A DNA stretch of 26,449 nt from Methanomassiliicoccaceae archaeon (GCA_009786295.1 WQTN01000140.1:1-26449), one strand, 5' to 3'. Counted from the stretch's first letter, positions 16,680 to 24,023 are shown. Numbers and translations: made by a program. Notes: a model not told the origin generated them from the letters alone.

Positions 16680-16976
16680 TCAGAACGGCCAGTATGTCCA
16701 TACGCCGTTGAATCCGTTTGTTATGTAGCAGCAGAACGCACAGCATACAACGATGCAGCCTGCCAGTCCCGCATACCACCAGCCGGAAGAACAGCATCCT
16801 CTCTCGTTGCAGCACGGATAGCTGCAGTTTGTCGGACCGCCGTGTTCTGCCTCGTCGACGCGCTTAGAATAATCGTTCGGTTCTTTGGCGTGCATGGCAA
16901 TCGCAGTGAACGCCGCCGGAGACTGGTTCATATACAACTCTGTCAGACTTTCGATGGTTCTTGCATCGGGAGACAT
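16680..16976 (-). CDS. Cysteine-rich small protein, candidate RiPP precursor for the adjacent radical SAM enzyme
   Basis: 98 residues from the ATG at 16976, which has GAAGGT 6 nt upstream and a TATA box about 50 nt upstream (17022-17034); the longer open frame to 17189 would start before this promoter. Residues 1-47 are a soluble, partly acidic leader-like segment ending EHGG. Residues 48-98 hold ten cysteines (51, 55, 56, 61, 62, 74, 78, 79, 82, 83) in two five-Cys sets each opening C-x3-CC, a hydrophobic stretch at 65-86 that could be a membrane helix, and an aromatic tail WTYWPF. The double Gly before the Cys region looks like a leader cleavage site. I recognise no family. Alternatively it is an unmodified Cys-rich membrane protein. 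Confidence 0.8.
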   Translation of the reverse strand: MSPDARTIESLTELYMNQSPAAFTAIAMHAKEPNDYSKRVDEAEHGGPTNCSYPCCNERGCCSSGWWYAGLAGCIVVCCAFCCYITNGFNGVWTYWPF

Positions 16977-17021
16977 GGTTTTACCTTCTATCTGCTGGAT
17001 AAGCACAATCCGCGTACCCCT

Positions 17022-17034
17022 TAAAAATATATTA
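17022..17034 (-). promoter_or_regulatory. TATA box of the cysteine-rich peptide / radical SAM operon
   Basis: On the minus strand the segment reads AATATATTTTTAA, centred near 17028. Transcription would begin near 17002, leaving a leader of about 25 nt to the ATG at 16976. This places the small protein first in the operon and the radical SAM gene second. Confidence 0.5.
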
Positions 17035-17154
17035 ATTGTGTGGTCGGAGACTTTGACGGAACCTCTTGATCTCTGCGCCCTAGAATTGTGAGTATAAAGA
17101 CGATGTAAGTGGTTTTGGACAACACTCTTTCCTTTGCTGTCCGTTTGATTCTCT

Positions 17155-17340
17155 TTACTGTTTTTCCACACGAAGTGCAATAAACGCATAAACGACAGCG
17201 AAAAGAAGGACTACCAGCCCTCCCATGATAAGCGCCGTGGTCACACTCAGGCTGTCTGAAGTAAAAATCATAATTGCGAGAATCACAACTATTATCACCA
17301 TAAGTATGGCGGCAAATAATGATGCTTTGCTCAGTTTCAT
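17155..17340 (-). CDS. Small two-helix membrane protein
   Basis: 61 residues: a short basic N terminus (KLSKAS), two hydrophobic segments (~8-27 and ~33-56) joined by a short FTSDSLSV turn, and a charged end RVEKQ. No known family. A TATA box on this strand (TTTATATAG, 17362-17370) lies about 26 nt before the ATG, so the mRNA is probably leaderless; there is no SD. It lies upstream of the Cys-rich peptide gene on the same strand, but 178 nt and a separate promoter lie between, so a shared function is not shown. Confidence 0.65.
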   Translation of the reverse strand: MKLSKASLFAAILMVIIVVILAIMIFTSDSLSVTTALIMGGLVVLLFAVVYAFIALRVEKQ

Positions 17341-17361
17341 AGTAGGAGAACGGCATTAGTA

Positions 17362-17370
17362 CTATATAAA
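17362..17370 (-). promoter_or_regulatory. TATA box for a leaderless small membrane protein gene
   Basis: TTTATATAG on the minus strand, centred 26 nt before the ATG at 17340; the predicted transcription start falls on or next to the start codon. Confidence 0.45.
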
Positions 17371-17508
17371 AAATAGAGGGAAAAGTGGAGCTATATCAAG
17401 ATGGATAATGAGACATAATATCCATAAGGGCTGCTTTGCATTCTAAGCCAAAAGGCATCAGCGGACATAACGTTTTATTTGTGAACCCTTCATATTACTC
17501 CGCAGCAT

Positions 17509-18423
17509 ATGTTCGGGTATACGGTACCGCTCTACACCAAACTGTCCCCTTCTGATCTTTCCATTTACAGAAGATACTATTGCGAGACATGCCATCAGCT
17601 GAGATCGGAATACGGGATCATGTCGACATCAGCAGTGAACTACGACATGACGTTCAACACGATAATAATGAACTCTTTCCTTAACGATGTTCCGTATTTC
17701 GAAGGAACTGGTAATTCCATCCTATGCGTTCTTAAGAAACCAAAGGCGGATTCCGGCCTTTTCAGAAAGATGGCGGCGTACACGGTCCTTCTAACAAAAT
17801 GGGAGCTCGTGGACGATTCTTTCGATAAACCGTCATTGAAAAGCAATGCCGCTTCGCTGGTGCTCGGGCGTGCCATATCAAAGGCAGAACGGTCGTATCC
17901 CGAATATGACGAGGCGGTCGGGAACGGATTCGAAGAACTCAGAAAAATGGAGGATTCCAAGTGTAAGGACGCAGTACTTATGGGCGAGGCGTTCGGCAGG
18001 TCTCTGTCCTATGCCTTGAGCAACATGGCAGGAGAAAAAGCAGGAAAGGACCTGGAAGGTCTGTTCACGCACCTGAGCGCTTCCGTGTATCTCATGGATG
18101 CGATAGACGATCTCGATCAGGATTATCTCGACGGCACATACAATCCTCTGCTTGCCAGCGGAAAGCCGTTCAGGAACAAGATGCAGTTCATAGAGGATAA
18201 TCTGTATGAGCTCTCCGATTCTCTCAATAAGGTCATCGGCAGCCTTCAGAGGTCATATTCGGCCATAAGGGATATGATGGCATTCGATGTCGGGATATCG
18301 GACAACATCGTCTACTACGGGATACCGGAATCGGCAAAGAGGGTCCTGACGGGTTCGAGCGAAGCCAAAGCGAGCATCAAGAATGCTTTCGAAGGCCGCA
18401 AGAAAAGGAATGCGTTATACTGA
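17509..18423 (+). CDS. DUF5685 family all-helical protein
   Basis: 304 residues. The opening MFGYTVPLYTKLSPSD, the YYCETCHQLRSEYG segment and the AVNYDMTF segment match what I recall of DUF5685, a family with no assigned role. The rest is almost all helical. Residues ~194-206 read YLMDAIDDLDQDY followed by GTYNPLL, resembling the Asp-rich motif of helical prenyltransferase-like proteins, but no second Asp-rich motif is evident, so enzymatic prenyl transfer is unproven. The start lacks an SD; a GTTTTATTTG element (17471-17480) suggests a short or leaderless mRNA. Its 3' end overlaps the convergent Cys-rich gene by 9 nt. Confidence 0.8.
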   Translation: MFGYTVPLYTKLSPSDLSIYRRYYCETCHQLRSEYGIMSTSAVNYDMTFNTIIMNSFLNDVPYFEGTGNSILCVLKKPKADSGLFRKMAAYTVLLTKWELVDDSFDKPSLKSNAASLVLGRAISKAERSYPEYDEAVGNGFEELRKMEDSKCKDAVLMGEAFGRSLSYALSNMAGEKAGKDLEGLFTHLSASVYLMDAIDDLDQDYLDGTYNPLLASGKPFRNKMQFIEDNLYELSDSLNKVIGSLQRSYSAIRDMMAFDVGISDNIVYYGIPESAKRVLTGSSEAKASIKNAFEGRKKRNALY

Positions 18424-18669
18424 TCTTTTTCCTGATGGGTCGTAATTAGAACAGACACTCAGGATGTATGTTTCTTCTCCTGTGAGAGTGCACAGCGCGT
18501 TCCCGGCCGACATCCTCAGGCTGTTGCAGTTCTCGCATGACCCCGGCCTGTATCTTTCACATGAGCTGCTGCTGTCCGTCGGTATGCTCTTGAGCGAACA
18601 CACCCAGATGTCCTGTGAATGGATGCAGAACCTGCACGTGCGGCATTTGAGGTAGTTCTCATTGGTCAT
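18415..18669 (-). CDS. Small protein with duplicated four-Cys motif
   Basis: 84 residues with nine cysteines. Two similar halves are visible: C12-x2-C15-x8-C24-x12-C37 followed by ERY, and C45-x2-C48-x11-C60-x12-C73 followed by SNY, plus an extra C9. This is a tandem duplication of a zinc-ribbon-like or Fe-S-binding unit. No family recognised. It is the third gene of an operon after a nicotinamidase-like gene and a GNAT gene, starting 4 nt after the GNAT stop with GGGAG about 8 nt upstream of the ATG. Confidence 0.75.
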   Translation of the reverse strand: MTNENYLKCRTCRFCIHSQDIWVCSLKSIPTDSSSSCERYRPGSCENCNSLRMSAGNALCTLTGEETYILSVCSNYDPSGKRSV

Positions 18670-18673
18670 GGGA

Positions 18674-19225
18674 TCATCTCCCTGCGATATCTCTGCGGTC
18701 TATCCTCATCATATGATACGTCCTTACTTCTCCGCCTCTCTTCCCGCATGAAAGATCGAGGTCCGCAGCAAGCCTATAGCTGCATTTCTCAAGGCACCGT
18801 CTCGACCCGTAGTTCTCGGAATCGCATCTCGCCTGTACCCATTTGTAATCGGTGTTCCGGAAAATGAATCCTGTGACCGCGCCTAAGGCCTCTGTCATAT
18901 ACCCTTTGCCCCAGTGCTCCTTTGCGATGCAGTATCCCAGCTCGCAGTATCCGTCCTCAGGAAAATCCTGCACCGCCGTAATGCTGCCTATCGGCTCCCT
19001 CTTTTGCCTGAGCGTTATGCACCAGTCCATCGTCCCAAACTCGTATGCGCGCACCCATCTCCCTATCACCCTTTCTGATTCTTCCAGGGACCTGTGCGTC
19101 TCCCATGAAAGGAACTCGGTCACATCGTCATCGGACATCCAATTGTCGTATGCTTTCACCGCATCCGTCATGGAGAACTGCCTGAGATAAAGGCGCGGAG
19201 TCTGTATGGGAAGTGTTCTGTTCAC
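18674..19225 (-). CDS. GNAT family N-acetyltransferase (RimJ/RimL-like)
   Basis: 183 residues. The opening TPRLYLRQFSMTDA and the acetyl-CoA-binding region ELGYCIAKEHWGKGYMTEAL are typical of the Acetyltransf_3 group, which modifies protein N termini or small molecules; the substrate cannot be deduced. The end (after CLEKCSYRL) has a less common CGKRGG segment. The start is GTG, with GGGTGA five bases upstream overlapping the stop of the nicotinamidase-like gene, so translation is coupled. Middle gene of a three-gene operon. Confidence 0.88.
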   Translation of the reverse strand: MNRTLPIQTPRLYLRQFSMTDAVKAYDNWMSDDDVTEFLSWETHRSLEESERVIGRWVRAYEFGTMDWCITLRQKREPIGSITAVQDFPEDGYCELGYCIAKEHWGKGYMTEALGAVTGFIFRNTDYKWVQARCDSENYGSRRCLEKCSYRLAADLDLSCGKRGGEVRTYHMMRIDRRDIAGR

Positions 19226-19229
19226 GCTG

Positions 19230-19748
19230 TCACCCGTCCAAGATGTCTATTGAAAGGGACCTCATCACATCCAAGGCCTTTCTGTGAAGGCCCTCATCAT
19301 AGCTTGCGACGCATTTCGGATCCACCATTACCTTTGATCTGGGATATGCCGTTTTCAATATGACCGCGTTCGCGATCACGCATATGTTCGTGGCCACTCC
19401 GCAAAGCTCTATCTCATCGGACCCTTCCAGCAGTTCAACGAGATCTAGGCTGCCGAACGTTCCCTTCTCGATCGTTTTCCCTCTTTTCTGATATTTTGCG
19501 ACTTCCCCGAAGATCTGCCATCCGGGAGTCCCCTTTATGCAATGTTCGACCGGGATATGGGCGCCTTCGTCCGTCTCCAGGTAGTCTTTGCCGTGGGTGT
19601 CCATCGTAAAGAACACTTTCTCTTCGTTCTCAAGATACCCTTTGATCTTGGCGACTATGTTCTTTTCTATGGCCTTGGCCTGCGGAGACCCCAGGCTGCC
19701 TGCAACAAAATCAACCTGATAATCAACGACGACCAACGCGCGGGGCAT
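19230..19748 (-). CDS. pncA: Nicotinamidase-like isochorismatase-family amidase
   Basis: 172 residues. Catalytic triad Asp9 (VVDYQVDF), Lys95 (EKGTFGS) and Cys123 (ATNICV) are all present, together with metal ligands Asp50, His52 and His69 in the pattern of nicotinamidases. Such an enzyme turns nicotinamide into nicotinate for NAD salvage, but the family also hydrolyses other amides. It is shorter than classic PncA (about 210). The minus-strand TTTAGATA near 19770 fits a TATA box for a leaderless ATG. First gene of an operon with GNAT and the duplicated Cys protein. Confidence 0.85.
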   Translation of the reverse strand: MPRALVVVDYQVDFVAGSLGSPQAKAIEKNIVAKIKGYLENEEKVFFTMDTHGKDYLETDEGAHIPVEHCIKGTPGWQIFGEVAKYQKRGKTIEKGTFGSLDLVELLEGSDEIELCGVATNICVIANAVILKTAYPRSKVMVDPKCVASYDEGLHRKALDVMRSLSIDILDG

Positions 19749-19825
19749 GTAATCTGATATGTTCGGTCTCTATCTAAAAGTTATGAGCCTACCTGCTGGT
19801 CCAACCCTGGATCCTATTGAAAAAC

Positions 19826-21247
19826 TCATGCGTCCGCCGGCTTTGTCTTGCGGTCAAATCCTTTAATGATGTTCCTGAGAACATAGAAACTCCATACAAC
19901 AACAATGGCAGACGCTACCACTTCTGAGACCGTCGCTCCCCACCAGATGTATGTCAGCCCGGTCGTTGCGATCATCGCCACATAACACAGGGGGACCATG
20001 AGGAGATTTCTGAACAGAGTAGACACCAGGGACTTCATTCCCATGCCCAATGCCTGGAACATAGATTCAGCCACCATCCCCATTGCCATGAACGGAAGGA
20101 ACAGAGCGGCGATCCTCAGGAACTCGGCCATTCCTCCCCTCAGGTATTCTGTACCCGGGTCATATGTGAAGGCGAAGACCATCTGAGACGCGAAGATGAT
20201 GGTGATGACACATACTGCGATCATCAGCAATACGGATATTTTCAGTGCGTACACGTATGCGGCCTTGACCTTATCGTAACGCTTTGCCCCGAACGCTGCT
20301 GCGCAGACCGGCACTACTCCCGCAGCGATGCCCATCAGAGGTATGGTGAGGATGCTCAGCACCCTCCAGTCCGATGAGTAGATCGCTACTCCGTCATCCC
20401 CGCCTGCCTCCAGAAGTATCAGATTCATGAATATCGATACGATCGAGATGATCGTCATCTGAAGGGCTGCAGGGATACCGACTTTGAATATGTCTTTGAT
20501 GATCTCGGATTCAAATCTGAAACCTCTGAACCTGAACCGCAGATAAAGGTCCTTCTTCACAAAGTACCAGTACAACATAGCCAGCATCGCAATGCTTTCT
20601 GCGATGACCGTCGCCATCGCCGCACCGGTCATCCCCCATCCTAACCCGTAGTCGTAGATAAAGAACGGGTCGAGCACCAGATTGATGATGGCAGCAAGTA
20701 TTAGCACATACATAGAGCGTTTGGCTGCCCCTTCTGCTCTTAAGATGTTTGCAAGCACCCCAGTTACCATGAACACACCCATGAAGGCCACTATCGGCAG
20801 CCCGTAGTTGATGCACTCCCTTATCGTGCTTTCTTCTGCGCCTGACCCGAGCACTCTCAGGATCGGTTCCAGGAACAGAACGAACAGAATCGTCATTATC
20901 ACGCTTCCAATGAGAACAAGGATGATGGCGTGCGCCGCGGTCCTGTCCGCTCCGGCCTTGTTCTCTGCGCCGATCCTTTTTGATATCGCGGAAGCCGCTC
21001 CTATGCCTATTCCAGTGCTCACTCCGATGATGATGAAGAACACAGGAAAAACCAGACCGACGGCAGCGAGCGCGTCTCTTCCCAGTCCGGACACCCATGC
21101 GGCATCCACCAGGTTGTTAACGGCTTGCGCTACAAGAGCAACAGTAGTCGGAATCGCCATCGCAAGTATCGCTTTCTTTGGATCCCCAAGCAAAGTCTCT
21201 ACTTCTTTGGTTTTCTCGTCTTCCGCCACTGCACCCGCCCAGTCCAC
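19826..21247 (-). CDS. MATE family efflux transporter
   Basis: 473 residues from a GTG at 21247; another GTG six codons later is possible. About 12 TM helices in two related halves, with a PTTVALVAQAVNNLVDAAWVS opening helix and the ALGMGMKSLVSTLFRN segment characteristic of MATE exporters. The family exports cationic drugs or metabolites in exchange for Na+ or H+. The TATA-like AAGATAAAATAG (about 21262-21273) suggests a very short leader. Single gene. Confidence 0.92.
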   Translation of the reverse strand: MDWAGAVAEDEKTKEVETLLGDPKKAILAMAIPTTVALVAQAVNNLVDAAWVSGLGRDALAAVGLVFPVFFIIIGVSTGIGIGAASAISKRIGAENKAGADRTAAHAIILVLIGSVIMTILFVLFLEPILRVLGSGAEESTIRECINYGLPIVAFMGVFMVTGVLANILRAEGAAKRSMYVLILAAIINLVLDPFFIYDYGLGWGMTGAAMATVIAESIAMLAMLYWYFVKKDLYLRFRFRGFRFESEIIKDIFKVGIPAALQMTIISIVSIFMNLILLEAGGDDGVAIYSSDWRVLSILTIPLMGIAAGVVPVCAAAFGAKRYDKVKAAYVYALKISVLLMIAVCVITIIFASQMVFAFTYDPGTEYLRGGMAEFLRIAALFLPFMAMGMVAESMFQALGMGMKSLVSTLFRNLLMVPLCYVAMIATTGLTYIWWGATVSEVVASAIVVVWSFYVLRNIIKGFDRKTKPADA

Positions 21248-21642
21248 CTACCAGAACGTACTATTTTATCTTTTCATTAAAACAGACTTTGCACGCATAA
21301 TTCCGTTTGCGTTTGATGCCTAAAGCCGTGTTCCAGGGAAAAATATGACCAAGAGCAGATAATTACAGAAAGTGCTACGTTTACGCGCTGACTTCTCTTG
21401 GACGCGCCATTGCCAGCGACCCTGAATTTTTTTACCTCGTTACGCTCCGGTACGCTTGCCTGACGGAAATCGCCCAGCCACCACCTCTCACAAAGTGGGA
21501 ACTTTATAGGCAGAACAAAAACCCATTTCAATAAATTGAAATCTGCCCCAAGACCGTGAACGGTCAAACCTCAGACACCTAAGAGACTAACTCATAATTG
21601 TATCGACCTGATTAAATATCCTCAAACAAAAATCTACTGATC
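21248..21642. other. Gene-free region with small inverted repeats
   Basis: 395 nt without a convincing gene. It holds the MATE promoter, a perfect 8-base inverted repeat ATTTCAAT/ATTGAAAT (21525-21532 and 21535-21542, two-base loop), and a 6-base repeat GACCGT/ACGGTC (21552-21557 and 21560-21565). A minus-strand open frame of 96 codons (21567-21277) has no recognisable domain, an unusual Arg/Trp/Cys composition and no SD; it may be debris of a former gene. Confidence 0.4.
21609..21620 (+). promoter_or_regulatory. TATA box for the 52-residue ORF
   Basis: TGATTAAATATC, with the TTAAATA core near 21615, about 27 nt before the ATG at 21643. It predicts a leaderless mRNA. Confidence 0.45.
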
Positions 21643-21801
21643 ATGGTAGAAATATCAGAAAATAAAGAAAAACTGTATGATGAACTATGCGAGCTGCTGG
21701 AAAGATACGAAACTACAATCTTCCTGGAAACAACAGCAGAGATCATGGGAGAACTATTCAAGACAATAATAAACGCATCAAGAGACTCCAAGAAAAAATA
21801 A
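21643..21801 (+). CDS. Small helical protein, leaderless
   Basis: 52 residues beginning MVEISENKEKLYDEL and ending ASRDSKKK with TAA. It is acidic and predicted to be mostly amphipathic helix, with one Cys. No family recognised. It is supported by a well-placed TATA box and by codon composition that gives a coherent helical protein. Overlapping frames in this stretch give less sensible products. It lies in a gene-poor stretch near a decayed DUF1016 fragment. It could be a small regulatory or dimerising protein; that is speculation. Confidence 0.5.
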   Translation: MVEISENKEKLYDELCELLERYETTIFLETTAEIMGELFKTIINASRDSKKK

Positions 21802-22040
21802 ACCGTTTTGTCTCCTACAAACCTCTTACTTTTTCTTATCAATTTGACATTCGGGCAAAGCGTCATTGACAAAATCACTTCTTACACTTCTTACTGGAAA
21901 TAGGCTCAGTATGAGAGGAACCAAAAAACCATTCTAACAATGATCAACGTCAAAAAGAATAATAAAAACACCCAAAAACAAAAACGATCAAACTGCCATT
22001 GTAGTAGAGAAGACATTAAATAAAATGATAAAGGGTTTGT

Positions 22041-22280
22041 TCAAAGTACCGAGAATATCGCGGCAATTACTAGGATGTTGATTATTACTCCTATTACAAA
22101 GCCTATCACGGCAAATATAAGGAAGCTAACCAGATCGTCCGTTGACTTCTTTGTGACAAAGAATATGATCAGCGCAACGATAATAACGATCACTAGACCA
22201 ATGATACCCAAAAGGAGAGCCGACAGCAATCCCAATATCAGCCCCAATATGCTATATGTGTTTTTAATATCCAATTTCAG
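22041..22280 (-). CDS. Small membrane protein, apparent CTG start
   Basis: 79 residues with two or three hydrophobic segments (~10-42 and ~50-77) around a polar KKSTDD turn. No family recognised. Start choice: there is no ATG in frame. A CTG at 22280 lies 7 nt after a strong GGAGG (22288-22292), giving MKLDIKNTYS; a TTG at 22274 lies 13 nt after it, which is long. The N terminus then resembles that of the other small membrane protein here (MKLSKAS). A TATA-like AGTATTTATT near 22326-22340 precedes it. Compare pncC, the other gene in this window with CTG at ideal SD spacing. Confidence 0.6.
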   Translation of the reverse strand: MKLDIKNTYSILGLILGLLSALLLGIIGLVIVIIVALIIFFVTKKSTDDLVSFLIFAVIGFVIGVIINILVIAAIFSVL

Positions 22281-22422
22281 TTTTTCACCTCCTTACCTTA
22301 TTCCAGATAGTATTGACACTGGTGTGTAAAAAATAAATACTTTTTGTGTCTGGCAATAGAGTTCATTAAGAATTTAAGACAAATTACCATCATATTCGTC
22401 TCTATTCAGTGCCAACTCTGGT

Positions 22423-22629
22423 GTGGCCTATTCTTGGAATTCGGTGTCCGCAGGTTTTGACAGTGCCGATATGAACAGCACTGTAATAATGACATTTTGG
22501 CATATTGGAAAACGTATAAATGGCACAGTCCTCGATAACAAACAGGCGGAATACGGCACGGATTGTGTCGACACCGTCTACACTTTATTCCTTATTCAAT
22601 ACAGCTTCAGCCAGAGAGAAAGGGTATGA
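22423..22629 (+). pseudogene. Decayed N-terminal fragment of a DUF1016 (YhcG-type) PDDEXK nuclease
   Basis: One frame reads FWHIGKRINGTVLDNKQAEY then GTDCVDTVYTL, close to the DUF1016 N-terminal signature (YW-x-IG-x-x-I ... RAEYG-x-x-I-x-x-L). A SAGF-SADMNSTVIMT stretch before it matches the preceding helix. The frame then stops at TGA (22627-22629), and the expected continuation is missing or scrambled over frames to about 22750. No C-terminal nuclease domain is present. DUF1016 genes often sit on mobile or defence islands, so this is probably a remnant of transfer. Confidence 0.6.
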
Positions 22630-22820
22630 AGGAGGGCCAGCCTACCAGCCTGACGTACTCTTGTCCTTTGCAAATATGCGGATGCTTACTTTAGCGATCC
22701 GCTACGTCGCATTCAAGCACATTCAAACAGTTTCCACACGAAACATCAAAAAACCATAAAGACCTCCGCGATCAGAGTTTTGCCCAGTTTCAAATACGGC
22801 ATTATTCATATGTGAAAAAT

Positions 22821-23366
22821 ATGGAAATGATCAGGTCCTTTGTCTCGATCAAAATACCGGCAACGCCTGCTGTAAAAAGAGTTCAGGAAATGCTTAAGGA
22901 GATCGGAGGAGTCAATGTCTCTGGGGATGTCCACTTGACTTTGCGTTTTCTGGGCGATGTGGATGCGAAGAAGATCAAAGATCTGTCGGGACGCATGAGA
23001 TCATTGGAAAAATATCGATCATTCAATGTTTCCATGAAGGGGCTGGGGGCTTTCCCCAATACCAAGGATCCGCGCATTGTGTGGATAGGCGCCGATATGG
23101 GGGGCTATTTCAACGATATCCTGTCGGACCTGGACGGGATGCTTGACGCATCCTCTATTGATTATGATCAGAAACCATTCAAAGCGCATGTAACTGTCGG
23201 AAGAGTGAAGACACCCTCCGACGGCCTTATCGACCTTCTTAAAAGAGAGAAGAACCTGGAGACAGGCTCATTCCTCTGCTCAGAGATCTTTCTTATGAAA
23301 AGCGAGCTTATGCAGAAGGGGGCAATACATTCGGTGATCGGTTCGTTCCGCCTTGCCAAAGAATGA
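22821..23366 (+). CDS. thpR: RNA 2',3'-cyclic phosphodiesterase (2'-5' RNA ligase family)
   Basis: 181 residues from ATG 22821; ATG 22827 or GTG 22812 are alternatives, and the family usually begins close to RSFVSIKIP. The two HxT catalytic motifs are HLTLRFLG and HVTVGRVK. The enzyme opens 2',3'-cyclic phosphate to 2'-phosphate and can ligate 2'-5' bonds in vitro; its cellular role is in RNA processing. A TTCAAATACGG element (about 22789-22799) lies 26 nt upstream, suggesting a leaderless mRNA. Confidence 0.93.
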   Translation: MEMIRSFVSIKIPATPAVKRVQEMLKEIGGVNVSGDVHLTLRFLGDVDAKKIKDLSGRMRSLEKYRSFNVSMKGLGAFPNTKDPRIVWIGADMGGYFNDILSDLDGMLDASSIDYDQKPFKAHVTVGRVKTPSDGLIDLLKREKNLETGSFLCSEIFLMKSELMQKGAIHSVIGSFRLAKE

Positions 23367-23412
23367 CGGTCAATTGATATTATTTGAAAACCCAGCCTTA
23401 GCTGCGGCCTGT

Positions 23413-23419
23413 AAAAAAA
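23413..23419 (-). terminator. Oligo-T terminator of the four-TM protein gene
   Basis: Seven T on the minus strand, about 40 nt after the stop of the membrane protein gene at 23460. No strong stem precedes it. Confidence 0.3.
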
Positions 23420-23459
23420 GTGCCAGCCCCCCTAAAAAGTGGTATTTGAATGAGTTTCT

Positions 23460-23855
23460 TTACTTGCCCTTTTTCTTATCGCGAAGATATGATACCAGGC
23501 CGAGGACCGTGACTATTATCACCGGTACGACCCATCCCCAGAGCTGATCGAGCAGGAAAACGTATGCAAGTATCAGACCTACGATCCCAATTACTCCAAA
23601 CTTCCTCAGGATGGCGCCGCCGCCCATGAGCAGCATGAACAATACCAGCACAATCAGCATCACGATGGCGCCCAATGCACCTGAGGTCAGCTGAATGAAC
23701 GCAAGGTCCAGCGAGTTATCGCCGATGAGGTCCATAACGATCGGCTCTATGAAATAGCTTATCACCACAGGCACTACCACTACAAGCAGGATCGTCATAA
23801 CGATCCCGCCCAGCAGCGATACCAGCGGATTCTTGTTCTTTGATTCTTTTGCCAT
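23460..23855 (-). CDS. Hypothetical membrane protein with four TM segments
   Basis: 131 residues from ATG 23855, which is preceded by GAGTGAT at 4-5 nt; an in-frame codon nine bases earlier is less likely. A basic start (KESKNKN), then four hydrophobic segments (~12-36, ~51-77, ~83-100, ~104-122) and a basic end RDKKKGK. No family recognised. It is a single gene with a T7 run downstream. Confidence 0.7.
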   Translation of the reverse strand: MAKESKNKNPLVSLLGGIVMTILLVVVVPVVISYFIEPIVMDLIGDNSLDLAFIQLTSGALGAIVMLIVLVLFMLLMGGGAILRKFGVIGIVGLILAYVFLLDQLWGWVVPVIIVTVLGLVSYLRDKKKGK

Positions 23856-24023
23856 TACTATCACTCAATATTTTTCTGAATTCCGCATCCTCTTTGTTAA
23901 GAGCGGCAGAATTCCGTCATTGACGAATCATACAACGCTTGCATTATATTTTTACCTTGAGTATATAGTGTTCTTCCAACATATTCGGTATGCAGACGAT
24001 TTCGCTGAACTGTGAATAGAAAT

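Noticed and set aside
16977..17189. Upstream extension of the Cys-rich peptide frame to 169 residues
   Set aside because: It would begin before the TATA box at 17022-17034, lacks an SD and its extra residues look like translated noncoding DNA. The ATG at 16976 has SD and promoter support.
21612..21878. 88-codon minus-strand frame
   Set aside because: Antisense to the 52-residue ORF, low complexity Ser/Phe composition and no promoter in that direction.
21941..22024. 27-codon ORF starting at an ATG near 21941
   Set aside because: Very short, Asn/Lys-rich from AT-rich DNA, no SD and no clear TATA box.
22423..22811. Intact DUF1016 defence nuclease
   Set aside because: Only the N-terminal signature remains, followed by a stop and frame-scrambled sequence; the nuclease domain is absent.
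23353..23547. 64-codon plus-strand frame after thpR
   Set aside because: No start signal, overlaps the thpR end and the antisense of the four-TM protein, no recognisable features.
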